From positions 496,001 to 560,000 of the forward strand of contig NZ_JBNJQR010000001.1 in assembly GCF_050113715.1 (NCBI RefSeq): 64,000 nt of DNA, read 5' to 3'. The position numbers and the translations under genes were made by a program. This document shows positions 27,241 through 35,560 of the stretch, one piece after another. The stretch's first letter is position 1, and each line of letters opens with the position of its first letter. Below the pieces are notes generated by a model. That model saw nothing but the letters and a program-made list of their open reading frames with translations. It did no database searches and was not told the origin of the DNA. The DNA is from Brevibacillus_H ginsengisoli (GTDB lineage: Bacteria; Bacillota; Bacilli; Brevibacillales; Brevibacillaceae).

Positions 27241-29022
27241 ATGTATCGTTCTATTTTTTGTGGCGAAGTAACGAAACAGCATGTTGGTCAAGAAATCAGC
27301 CTGAGTGGTTGGGTGAACAAACGTCGTGACTTGGGTGGAGTCATCTTCATCGATCTAAGAGACCGTACCGGTTTGGTTCAGCTAGTATTCAATCCGGAAG
27401 TAAATAAAGAGGCTTGGGCAATCGCTGATAAAGCTCGTGGCGAGTATGTTCTAGCAATTAAAGGGAAAGTGGTTGAACGCGCTCCAGAAGCGGTCAACAC
27501 TAAGCTGAAAACAGGAGAAATCGAGATTGTCGCTTCTGAAATCACCATCCTGAACGAAGCCAAAACACCTCCGTTCCTGATTGAAGACAATGTCGATGTA
27601 GATGAATCGCTGCGTTTGAAATATCGCTATCTTGACCTTCGTAGACCGGAAATGCAACGCACCTTCTTGCTTCGCAGCAAGGCTGCCAAAGCATTCCGTG
27701 ACTACCTCGACCAACATGGCTTCATGGAAGTGGAGACGCCAATGTTGACGAATAGCTCGCCTGAAGGAGCACGCGACTACCTGGTGCCATCCCGTGTGCA
27801 TCCGGGTGAATTCTACGCGTTGCCGCAATCTCCGCAGCTGTTCAAGCAGCTTTTGATGGTTTCCGGTTTTGAGCGTTATTATCAAATCGCTCGTTGCTTC
27901 CGTGACGAGGACTTGCGCGCTGACCGTCAGCCAGAATTTACGCAAGTCGATATTGAGACCTCCTTCCTGCCAATGGAAGAGCTACTTCCGATGATGGAGA
28001 ACATGGTTGCACACGTGTTCAAAGAAACACTGGGAGAACAAATCCCGACGCCATTCCCGCGCATGACTTATGCGGAAGCAATGGATCGCTATGGTTCCGA
28101 CAAGCCAGACGTCCGTTTTGGCATGGAGTTGACCGACGTATCCGATTTGGTGAAAACCAGCGGATTCAAAGTATTCGCAAGCACAGTGGAGAGCGGCGGT
28201 CAGGTAAAAGCGATCAACGCAAAAGGCTGCGGGCATTACTCCCGTAAGGAAGCGGATGACCTCGGTAAATTCGCGAGCCGTTATGGAGCAAAAGGCTTGG
28301 CTTGGATCGGTTTCAAAGATGGAGAAGCCAAAGGCCCTATCGCCAAATTCTTCACTCCGGAAGAGATCACGGCTATGCAAGCTCGTATGGACGCGACAGA
28401 AGGAGACCTGCTCTTGTTCGTAGCGGACAAACCAAAAGTAGTAGCAGACGCATTGGGTGCGCTTCGTTCCAAGCTGGGTAACGAATTGGGTCTCATCGAC
28501 CAGAACGAATTTGCCTTCCTGTGGGTTGTAGACTTCCCGCTGGTTGAGTGGGATGCAGAAGCTGGTCGCTATGTAGCGCTTCACCATCCGTTCACGCGTC
28601 CAAAAGATGAAGATTTGCACCTGTTTGACACCAACCCGGCCGAAATGCGCGCACAAGCGTACGACATGGTCTTGAACGGATATGAGCTTGGCGGGGGTTC
28701 CATGCGGATCTTCAAACGCGACATTCAGGAAAAAATGTTCAAGGCACTCGGCATGACCCCAGAAGTAGCCAGAGAAAAATTCGGGTACCTCTTGGATGCA
28801 TTCGACTTCGGTACGCCTCCGCATGGTGGAATGGCCCTCGGCTTGGACCGCTTGATCATGCTTATGGCTGGTCGCACCAACTTGCGTGAAGTCATTGCCT
28901 TCCCGAAAACGGCAAGCGCAAGCGACCTGATGGTGAACGCTCCAGGTGAGGTCGATCTGGATCAATTGCTTCAGCTTCACATCGCGACTACCGCGGTAAA
29001 AGAAGAGGAAGTCAAGGCATAG
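27241..29022 (+). CDS. aspS: Aspartyl-tRNA synthetase
   Basis: Class IIb synthetase. The 593-residue protein begins with the OB-fold anticodon-binding domain (VNKRRDLGGVIFIDLRDRTG), then the catalytic domain with the bacterial GAD insertion (about residues 290-420), motif 2 (FRDEDLRADRQPEF) and motif 3 (GMALGLDRLIMLMAG). GGAGGGG precedes the ATG, 30 bases after hisS. Confidence 0.98.
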   Translation: MYRSIFCGEVTKQHVGQEISLSGWVNKRRDLGGVIFIDLRDRTGLVQLVFNPEVNKEAWAIADKARGEYVLAIKGKVVERAPEAVNTKLKTGEIEIVASEITILNEAKTPPFLIEDNVDVDESLRLKYRYLDLRRPEMQRTFLLRSKAAKAFRDYLDQHGFMEVETPMLTNSSPEGARDYLVPSRVHPGEFYALPQSPQLFKQLLMVSGFERYYQIARCFRDEDLRADRQPEFTQVDIETSFLPMEELLPMMENMVAHVFKETLGEQIPTPFPRMTYAEAMDRYGSDKPDVRFGMELTDVSDLVKTSGFKVFASTVESGGQVKAINAKGCGHYSRKEADDLGKFASRYGAKGLAWIGFKDGEAKGPIAKFFTPEEITAMQARMDATEGDLLLFVADKPKVVADALGALRSKLGNELGLIDQNEFAFLWVVDFPLVEWDAEAGRYVALHHPFTRPKDEDLHLFDTNPAEMRAQAYDMVLNGYELGGGSMRIFKRDIQEKMFKALGMTPEVAREKFGYLLDAFDFGTPPHGGMALGLDRLIMLMAGRTNLREVIAFPKTASASDLMVNAPGEVDLDQLLQLHIATTAVKEEEVKA

Positions 29023-29034
29023 ATCAACTACACT

Positions 29035-29060
29035 TTGCCCCCTAATTTTAGGGGGCAAAC
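29035..29060 (+). terminator. Hairpin after aspS
   Basis: Perfect ten-base stem 29035-29044 / 29051-29060 without a T run, so termination may be inefficient. Confidence 0.4.
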
Positions 29061-29061
29061 T

Positions 29062-29091
29062 TGCGTTCAAGAATCACAATATGATACGATT
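29062..29091 (+). promoter_or_regulatory. Promoter of the 6S RNA gene
   Basis: TTGCGT, 18-base spacer, TACGAT. Confidence 0.6.
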
Positions 29092-29099
29092 ACCTCAAA

Positions 29100-29290
29100 A
29101 ATAGAGCCCTGCGATGTACGTGATTATCCTTTAGTTTTGAGCCACAAAGATTCTTCTCGGGAGTTCGGTTGTCCGTGATCTGGAAGACATGCCTCGTTGG
29201 AGTGGAAGTCTGGAAGATTTGGCAGAACACCCACCTGCTAGCGCAGGTTCAAAACTGTGGTGCTTCACGGCATACTGGGGCTCTTTTCCC
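29100..29290 (+). ncRNA. ssrS: 6S RNA (6S-1/BsrA type)
   Basis: About 190 nt with closing ends AGAGCCC (29103-29109) and GGGGCTCT (29277-29284). The central part contains TTCTCGGGAGTTCGGTTGTC and CCGTGATCTGGAAGACATGCC, the conserved core of 6S RNA. The locus between aspS and tcdA (yrvM) is the one used by B. subtilis bsrA. 6S RNA binds sigma-A RNA polymerase and serves as template for product RNAs during outgrowth. The exact ends are estimated. Confidence 0.85.
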
Positions 29291-29348
29291 ATGTTTCATT
29301 CCTACTTTTCCGATCAAGATTATCATATATTTGAAAGGTTGTTACTGC

Positions 29349-30104
29349 ATGCTACATCAATTCTCTCGTTGTGAATTGGCATTTGGGCCAGAAGGTTTAG
29401 ACATCATGAAGAACAGCACGGTCGCTGTGTTAGGGATCGGTGGAGTAGGTTCCTTTACAGTGGAAGCGCTTGCCCGAACCGGCGTTGGCAAACTGATTTT
29501 ACTGGATAAAGATGTTGTAGATATTACCAACATTAATCGACAAATTCACGCCACCTTAAATACGATCGGCCAGGAAAAAACAGAGTTAATGAAACAACGG
29601 ATCGCTTCTATCAACCCTGAATGTGAAGTGATCACGCTAAATATGTTTTATGATGAGAGTACAGCAGATCACTTATTTGAACACCAAATTGATTATATCG
29701 TGGATGCAATGGATACCGTCTCGGCCAAAATTCACGTCATTTTGGAAGCGAAAAAACGGAACATTCCGATCATCTCCAGTATGGGAGCCGCCAATAAAAT
29801 GGACCCAACTCGCTTCGAGGTTGCGGATATCTCCAAGACCAGCTACGACCCAATTGCCAAGGTCATTCGTCGCGAGCTTCGCAAAGAACGCATTTTTAAA
29901 GGAGTAAAAGTGGTTTATTCCAAAGAAATTCCGGTTACCATTCGGACAGACGTACAAGAGCAGATTGTGACGAACCCTGATTCGCCGATTCGTAAAGTAA
30001 AGCAGCCGCCAGCAAGTAACGCGTTCGTTCCATCTGTAGCAGGACTGATTCTCGCTAGTGTTGTCGTGCGTGATTTGATTGGATTTGAACCGAAGAAAGG
30101 GTAA
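29349..30104 (+). CDS. tcdA: tRNA threonylcarbamoyladenosine dehydratase TcdA
   Basis: ThiF/E1-like enzyme that cyclises t6A37 of tRNA to ct6A using ATP. The 251-residue protein has VAVLGIGGVGSFTVEALARTG (nucleotide-binding glycine loop), DKDVVDITNINRQIHAT and VDAMDT. ATG 29349 with AAAGG upstream begins at the family start (MLHQFSRCELAFGPEGLD); the longer open frame runs through the 6S RNA gene and is not coding there. Confidence 0.93.
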   Translation: MLHQFSRCELAFGPEGLDIMKNSTVAVLGIGGVGSFTVEALARTGVGKLILLDKDVVDITNINRQIHATLNTIGQEKTELMKQRIASINPECEVITLNMFYDESTADHLFEHQIDYIVDAMDTVSAKIHVILEAKKRNIPIISSMGAANKMDPTRFEVADISKTSYDPIAKVIRRELRKERIFKGVKVVYSKEIPVTIRTDVQEQIVTNPDSPIRKVKQPPASNAFVPSVAGLILASVVVRDLIGFEPKKG

Positions 30105-30109
30105 GAGCT

Positions 30110-31447
30110 ATGGATTTGTTTTCATTTGCTTATGAACAACAAGCGGTCGATCGATCGAAGCCGCTTGCGGCGCGACTGAGACCACGCGCGATTAATGAAG
30201 TTATTGGACAATCGCATATTCTTGCGCCTGGAAAACTGCTTCGCCGCGCGATTGAAGCGGATCAGGTCTCTTCTTTTATTTTTTATGGTCCGCCTGGTAC
30301 AGGTAAAACCACCCTTGCCAAAGTCATTGCTAATACCACCAAGACGCACTTCTCTGAACTGAATGCTGTAACAGCCGGGGTGGCGGATATTCGCAAGATC
30401 GTGGAAGAAGCTAAGGATCGACTGGTCATGAGCCAGCAGAGGACGACGTTGTTCGTGGATGAAATCCATCGCTTCAACAAATCCCAACAAGATGCCCTTC
30501 TCCCTTTTGTGGAGGAGGGGACCATTATCCTGATTGGCGCCACGACGGAAAATCCTTTTTTTGAAGTCAACTCTGCGCTATTATCCCGGTCGCAAATTTT
30601 TCCGCTGCAGCCTCTCACCGAGCAGGAGCTTGGGCAAGTTATGGAGCGAGCGTTAACGGATCAAGAAATGGGATTGGGAGAGCTTGCGGTTGAAGTGGAT
30701 GAAGAGGCAAGGCAACATCTTATTCGCTATGCGGAAGGGGATGCCAGACGATTATTGAACGCGCTGGAGCTTGCGGTTACCACGACGCCACCGTCCATTG
30801 ATGGGAAGACGAGGATTGACCTTGAGGTTGCGGTTGAATCCATTCAGCGTCGTGCGGTTCGCTATGACAAAAGCGGAGATAACCATTACGACACGATCTC
30901 CGCTTTTATCAAATCGATTCGCGGGTCCGATCCCGACGCCGCTCTTTATTGGCTGGCGAGGATGATTGACGCGGGAGAGGATCCTAAGTTTATTGCTAGA
31001 CGACTGATCATCTCGGCTTCAGAGGATGTAGGGAACGCCGATCCGCAGGCAATCAGTGTGGCAATGGCTTGCTTTCAGGCGGTACAGGTGATTGGAATGC
31101 CTGAGGGGCGAATTCCTCTCGGCCAAGCCACAACCTATTTGGCACAAGCGCCCAAGAGCAATGCCGCATACAATGGCATCAACCAGGCTCTTTCCGTCAT
31201 TCAGGCAGACGGTCACAAACCCGTTCCTGTCCATTTGCGGGATCAAAGCTATAAAGGGGCTGCCAAACTTGGGCATGGGCAAGGCTATCTCTACCCGCAC
31301 AATTATCCACAAGGGTATGTCCCTCAGCAGTACTTCCCGGATGGTATCCATTACCATTTGTATCAACCGAAGGATATCGGGTATGAGCAAGAGATCAAGA
31401 CGCGCCAGCAAGCGCGAAAAACATCTTCAGACTCCAAGCCATCTTAG
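30110..31447 (+). CDS. rarA: Replication-associated recombination protein RarA
   Basis: AAA+ ATPase of the RarA/MgsA/WRNIP1 family acting at stalled forks with SSB. The 445-residue protein has Walker A (YGPPGTGKTTLAK), Walker B (LFVDEIHRFNK), sensor 1 (GATTENP), and the C-terminal tetramerisation region ending PVHLRDQSYKGAAKLGHGQGYLYPHNYP. GAAAGGG precedes the ATG, five bases after tcdA. Confidence 0.95.
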   Translation: MDLFSFAYEQQAVDRSKPLAARLRPRAINEVIGQSHILAPGKLLRRAIEADQVSSFIFYGPPGTGKTTLAKVIANTTKTHFSELNAVTAGVADIRKIVEEAKDRLVMSQQRTTLFVDEIHRFNKSQQDALLPFVEEGTIILIGATTENPFFEVNSALLSRSQIFPLQPLTEQELGQVMERALTDQEMGLGELAVEVDEEARQHLIRYAEGDARRLLNALELAVTTTPPSIDGKTRIDLEVAVESIQRRAVRYDKSGDNHYDTISAFIKSIRGSDPDAALYWLARMIDAGEDPKFIARRLIISASEDVGNADPQAISVAMACFQAVQVIGMPEGRIPLGQATTYLAQAPKSNAAYNGINQALSVIQADGHKPVPVHLRDQSYKGAAKLGHGQGYLYPHNYPQGYVPQQYFPDGIHYHLYQPKDIGYEQEIKTRQQARKTSSDSKPS

Positions 31448-31456
31448 AAGAAATGA

Positions 31457-31630
31457 CTACGTGCGTGCGTCTCCACCTGGTTTATTCGGGAGGTCGCCGT
31501 TAATATTGGGTTGTTTGCTGACTTCACTCGCCCCAAAGCGAGCTTTGTGAGCGACGGTCCCCGCAGGAACTTCATACAGCAGTTCAGACGGATGATTGCG
31601 ACCACGCTCCGAACGTTTATTCGTTGGCAT
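31457..31630 (-). CDS. Small hydrophilic protein of unknown function
   Basis: 57 residues beginning MPTNKRSERGRNHPSELLYEV and ending in a Pro/Gly/Asn-rich tail (NGDLPNKPGGDART). The near-perfect AGGAGGTG 7-8 bases before ATG 31630 makes it very likely real. It lies convergent to rarA and divergent from cymR. Its size and composition recall minor small acid-soluble spore proteins, but no specific family is recognised. Confidence 0.65.
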   Translation of the reverse strand: MPTNKRSERGRNHPSELLYEVPAGTVAHKARFGASEVSKQPNINGDLPNKPGGDART

Positions 31631-31776
31631 TTTCAACACCTCCTAGTACAGTAGGATAAACCGAATCGAGCCAACTCATGTCTACCTAATCGCTCCAGTG
31701 AGTGATCGTATGATTCATAAAAAATATGTTCCCGTTTATGTGGAGATAATGGCAAATGTAAGAGGAGAGCTGAACA

Positions 31777-32196
31777 TTGAAGATTTCTACCAAAGGCCGT
31801 TACGGCCTCACGATTATGATGGAGCTGTCCAACCGCTTTGGAGATGGCCCAGTTTCTCTAAAAAGCATCGCCCAGCGTCACGATTTGTCTGAGCACTATC
31901 TGGAACAGCTAATCGCACCGTTGCGTAATGCCGGTCTTGTCAAAAGTATTCGCGGTGCCTATGGTGGCTATGTGCTATCCAAAGCTCCGGAGGAAATTAC
32001 TTCTGGTGATGTGATTCGCGTTCTCGAAGGGCCGATCAGCCCAGTTGAGTTCGCCGAGGAAGAAGATCCGGCCAAGCGTTATTTATGGCTGCGCATTCGC
32101 GACGCTATCTCAGCAGTGCTGGACTCAACTACATTGAAGGATTTAATCAGCCATCAGGATGACGATCAGACCGATAGCTACATGTTCTACATATAA
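31777..32196 (+). CDS. cymR: Rrf2 family regulator, CymR type
   Basis: Winged-helix repressor of 139 residues: MKISTKGRYGLTIMMEL.., recognition region HDLSEHYLEQLIAPLRNAGLVKSIRGAYGGY. It has no cysteines, so it cannot bind the Fe-S cluster that IscR uses. This fits CymR, which in B. subtilis pairs with CysK to repress cysteine and sulfur genes. TTG start at 31777 with AGAGGAG upstream. The cysteine desulfurase gene follows 57 bases later. Confidence 0.88.
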   Translation: MKISTKGRYGLTIMMELSNRFGDGPVSLKSIAQRHDLSEHYLEQLIAPLRNAGLVKSIRGAYGGYVLSKAPEEITSGDVIRVLEGPISPVEFAEEEDPAKRYLWLRIRDAISAVLDSTTLKDLISHQDDDQTDSYMFYI

Positions 32197-32253
32197 GTGA
32201 GATGGGAGAACAAGCTTTCATTCTCGAAGGCTGAGATGAATAGGTGAGATGAA

Positions 32254-33396
32254 ATGACAAACTTAATCTATCTTGATCATGCTTCTACTACGCCCATGCA
32301 TCCGCGTGTGATGGAGGTTATGAATGCGGCGATGTCCGAGACATTTGGTAATCCTTCCAGTACGCACGGCTTCGGACGAATCGCCAGACAGAAGCTGGAG
32401 AAAGCTCGGGACCTCATTGCTAAGCAATTAGGGGCAAATCCAGGGGAACTGATATTTACAAGCGGCGGTACAGAAGCGGATAATTTGGCCATTTTCGGAG
32501 TGGCCATGGCCAATCAGCACCGTGGTCGCCATATTATCACAACCCAAATTGAGCATCACGCTGTCTTGCATGCTTGCGAGCAGCTAGAACAGATGGGCTT
32601 TGAGGTAACGTACTTGCCAGTTGATACGACAGGAATGATTTCTCTTGAGGAGCTCGAGAAAACGATTCGTCAAGATACCATTCTTGTCTCCATCATGTAC
32701 GGAAATAACGAAGTGGGAACGGTTCAGCCGATTCACGCTATTGGGGAGCTTGTTCGCGCGAAGGGAAGCTACTTTCATACCGATGCCGTTCAGGCCTTTG
32801 GCGTGGAGAGCATCAACGTCCAGGAGCTGCCCGTTGACCTGCTTTCTGTTACCGCCCATAAAATTAATGGTCCTAAAGGCGTAGGCGCCTTGTATGCGGC
32901 CAAACATGTAAAGCTAAGCCCACATCAGTTCGGGGGTTCTCAAGAACGAAAGCGGCGCGCGGGGACGGAGAACGTAGCTGGCGCTGTTGGCTTTGCTGAG
33001 GCTGTTTTCATTGCAGCAGAAGAGTTGGAGAACAATCGGAAGAAGTACCAGGCGATGCGTGACGCCATGTTAAGCATTTGGCAGGACGCTGGAATAGCCT
33101 TCGAGGTTAATGGTCATCCCGAGAAATTCTTGCCACACATCTTGAATGTAAGTTTCGTAGGGATTGACACGGAGACCATGCTGATGAATCTCGATCTGGA
33201 GGGAATTGCTGCTTCAAGTGGCTCAGCCTGCACATCTGGCTCTTTGGAACTATCCCATGTGTTGGTAGCCATGCACCTTGGCGATGCGCGCACGCATTCA
33301 GCGATTCGTTTCAGTTTTGGACTTGCCAATTCTATCGAACAAGTGCAAGAAGCTGCCCGCAAAATCGTTTCGATTGTGAAAAGGATTTGCAAGTAA
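32254..33396 (+). CDS. Cysteine desulfurase (IscS/YrvO-like)
   Basis: PLP enzyme that takes sulfur from cysteine for tRNA thiolation and Fe-S clusters. The 380-residue protein has the HHAVLH motif (101-106), the PLP lysine Lys203 in TAHKINGPKG, and the catalytic Cys326 in SSGSACTSGS. In B. subtilis yrvO is followed by trmU/mnmA, its tRNA 2-thiouridine partner. Here a terminator and repeat follow instead, so mnmA must lie elsewhere. Confidence 0.93.
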   Translation: MTNLIYLDHASTTPMHPRVMEVMNAAMSETFGNPSSTHGFGRIARQKLEKARDLIAKQLGANPGELIFTSGGTEADNLAIFGVAMANQHRGRHIITTQIEHHAVLHACEQLEQMGFEVTYLPVDTTGMISLEELEKTIRQDTILVSIMYGNNEVGTVQPIHAIGELVRAKGSYFHTDAVQAFGVESINVQELPVDLLSVTAHKINGPKGVGALYAAKHVKLSPHQFGGSQERKRRAGTENVAGAVGFAEAVFIAAEELENNRKKYQAMRDAMLSIWQDAGIAFEVNGHPEKFLPHILNVSFVGIDTETMLMNLDLEGIAASSGSACTSGSLELSHVLVAMHLGDARTHSAIRFSFGLANSIEQVQEAARKIVSIVKRICK

Positions 33397-33419
33397 TGAA
33401 CGAAAAGATATCGGGAAAG

Positions 33420-33450
33420 AGGGAGTGTTCGATGGACACTCCCTTGTTTA
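33420..33450 (+). terminator. Terminator of cymR-cysteine desulfurase
   Basis: Perfect nine-base stem 33420-33428 / 33436-33444, then TGTTTATTTT. Confidence 0.75.
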
Positions 33451-33460
33451 TTTTAATATC

Positions 33461-33571
33461 GGAATGTTTAATTGCTTTACAAAGGTAAAGTGATTAGGCA
33501 TTCCTTCTATTTGCGTAAGCCCACCAAGAAAAGACTTCGTCCGCTTGCCCCCCTCAGATGAAGTCTTTTCT
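33461..33571. repeat. Composite intergenic repeat, copy E (compact)
   Basis: Hairpin with 20-base arms 33461-33480 / 33485-33504 (GGAATGTTTAATTGCTTTAC), then CTATTTGCGTAAGCCCACCA. A 45-bp unit follows in which AGAAAAGACTTCGTCC (33527) and GATGAAGTCTTTTCT (to 33571) are separated by only 14 bases. The remaining gap to the next gene (33572-33740) is AT-rich with no recognised element. Confidence 0.75.
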
Positions 33572-33756
33572 TCTATTTGTGAACATTTTTTGACAATATA
33601 ATTAAAAAAATTACCATTTCTTATCAATAGAATGTATACGTTTACAAGGTATTAATGCTACTATATTGCTATTCTGGCCTAATTAAATTTATAAGTATGT
33701 AAGCTTGTAGAGCTATCAAGATGGGAAGTATGAGTTTGTTTTAGGGGGAATATATA

Positions 33757-35427
33757 GTGCAAACAGTACCAAAGTTATCGTCGATCAAGTTTAAATTTAT
33801 TGTGACCGTTCTGATTATTACCCTTGTCCCAATTCTTACCGCCGGATTTTTACAGTATCGCTATTCGGAGCAGGCTGTTTACGATTTGACAATTAATGAT
33901 CTGAAGTATGTGACTTATCTGGTTGGAAAAGAACTTCAACATTACACCGAACAAACCGACCCTAGTTCTTCGGATCGAGAGCAAATTCTCAAGATTACGA
34001 ATGATGTGGCGGAAAAGTATTACAAACCACACGGACAGCAAGGCTATGCCTACATTATTGACAGTAAAGGGACTATGATCTACCATCCCAAACAAGACGT
34101 GATTGGGACTGATTTTTCGAAGGAAGCCTATATTCAACAAATGCTAAAGGAAAAGCAAGGGTACGTAGAATATGAGTTCCAAGGAAAAGACAAGGTTACG
34201 GCTTTTGAAGAACTGCCGAACGGCTGGATTTTGGGAATTGGAAGCTATCAAAGCGATCTCTTGGCTCCTTTTGCGAAAAGTAAATTGATGATTATGATTA
34301 TTTCTATAATCTCTTGCTTTGTGGCCGTGCTAATCGGAGTGTTTATTGTTTATATGATTCTGGTACCACTGAAACGTATCGTTGGGGCCATGAAAAAAGC
34401 GGAGACAGGCGATCTGACGGAACGGGTCGTATTGGATCGTAGAGATGAGTTCGGCCAGCTAGCTGGGATGTATAATGAGATGATGGATGTATTCCGCAGA
34501 ATGTTGAATGAGGTTCAAAACGTGTCCGAACAAGTGGCGAGCTCATCTCAAGAGTTAACTGCAAGTTCTATGGAGAGTGCAAGAGCGTCTGAGCAAATTT
34601 CGATAGCGGCTACCGAGATTGCTACAGGCTCCGAGAAACAAAGTGAAACCGTTGGCGAAACGACAACTTCCATACATCGAATTGGACATGATATTCATGA
34701 GATTGCTTCTTATGCGAAGCGAATCACCGATGACTCCCAGCTCGCCTACCAAATTGCCCATGAAGGTGAAAAAACCTTAAGTGAGCTTGTGAAAGAGATG
34801 GATCAGATTACAACGAAGGTTCAGTCGACAGAAAAGGTCATCCGTACTCTTGGAGAGCAATCTGAAGCGATCATGGGAATCATCACCATTATCCGTGAGA
34901 TGAGCGCACAGACGAACTTGCTTGCTCTTAACGCTGCTATTGAGGCCGCGCGCGCAGGTGAACAAGGCAAAAGCTTTGCTGTTGTCGCCCATGAGGTTCG
35001 ACGACTAGCTGAACAATCGGGTCAATCCGCTGATGAGATCACCAAGCTGATCATCAGTATTAACGATGAAATCAAACATGCGGTTTATGCGATGGAACAG
35101 ACGACGGAAGCGGTTCAACTGGGACGTGGAGGAGTAGCCAACTCAGGTAAATCATTTGGCCAAATCCTTAAGTCTGTAGATGATGTAAGCAGCCAAATTG
35201 AACAGATGAATCAAGCGGCTCAAACCATCGCTAATGATACCGAGAGTATTGTGTCCAATGCGGATCAAATCGCCAAGTTGGCCACAATCGCCGCGAGCGA
35301 TACACAAGAAGTAGCGGCCGCTTCTGAAGAGCAGACGGCAACCTCTGAGGAAATAAGCGCAGCTTCAGAAACATTGGCTCGTATGGCGGAACAACTGTCT
35401 GAAATGGTGAAACGCTTTAAAATTTAA
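33757..35427 (+). CDS. Methyl-accepting chemotaxis protein with single Cache domain
   Basis: A 556-residue receptor: membrane helix about 13-30, extracellular Cache-type sensor (about 40-175, GYAYIIDSKGTMIYHP..LPNGWILGIGSY), second helix about 180-208, HAMP domain, and a long cytoplasmic coiled coil. The signalling tip is REMSAQTNLLALNAAIEAARAGEQGKSFAVVAHEVRRLAEQS. The ligand cannot be read from sequence. GTG at 33757 follows AGGGGG; monocistronic, closed by a terminator. Confidence 0.93.
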   Translation: MQTVPKLSSIKFKFIVTVLIITLVPILTAGFLQYRYSEQAVYDLTINDLKYVTYLVGKELQHYTEQTDPSSSDREQILKITNDVAEKYYKPHGQQGYAYIIDSKGTMIYHPKQDVIGTDFSKEAYIQQMLKEKQGYVEYEFQGKDKVTAFEELPNGWILGIGSYQSDLLAPFAKSKLMIMIISIISCFVAVLIGVFIVYMILVPLKRIVGAMKKAETGDLTERVVLDRRDEFGQLAGMYNEMMDVFRRMLNEVQNVSEQVASSSQELTASSMESARASEQISIAATEIATGSEKQSETVGETTTSIHRIGHDIHEIASYAKRITDDSQLAYQIAHEGEKTLSELVKEMDQITTKVQSTEKVIRTLGEQSEAIMGIITIIREMSAQTNLLALNAAIEAARAGEQGKSFAVVAHEVRRLAEQSGQSADEITKLIISINDEIKHAVYAMEQTTEAVQLGRGGVANSGKSFGQILKSVDDVSSQIEQMNQAAQTIANDTESIVSNADQIAKLATIAASDTQEVAAASEEQTATSEEISAASETLARMAEQLSEMVKRFKI

Positions 35428-35460
35428 CAAACTTCAATAAGCATATTAGCAAGTTTTTTC

Positions 35461-35490
35461 ATCCACTTTGAATAAAAGTGGATTTTTTAC
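35461..35490 (+). terminator. Terminator after the chemoreceptor gene
   Basis: Perfect nine-base stem 35461-35469 / 35475-35483 followed by T run. Confidence 0.85.
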
Positions 35491-35560
35491 TGAAGACGCC
35501 AAATGAATGGTTGTGTGGTAAAATGGCATTCTGAATGCTTTGAGAAGGGTGGGGAATACA

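Noticed and set aside
27982..29070. 362-codon minus-strand open frame
   Set aside because: Antisense to aspS; composition (many Phe, His, Cys, Arg) is that of a shadow frame.
29169..29348. In-frame 5' extension of tcdA
   Set aside because: It runs through the 6S RNA gene and lacks a ribosome binding site; family alignment starts at 29349.
3637..33571. Repeat copies considered as a CRISPR array or rho-independent terminators
   Set aside because: Copies are kilobases apart without spacers, and each lies behind a separate, ordinary terminator; they lack T runs of their own.
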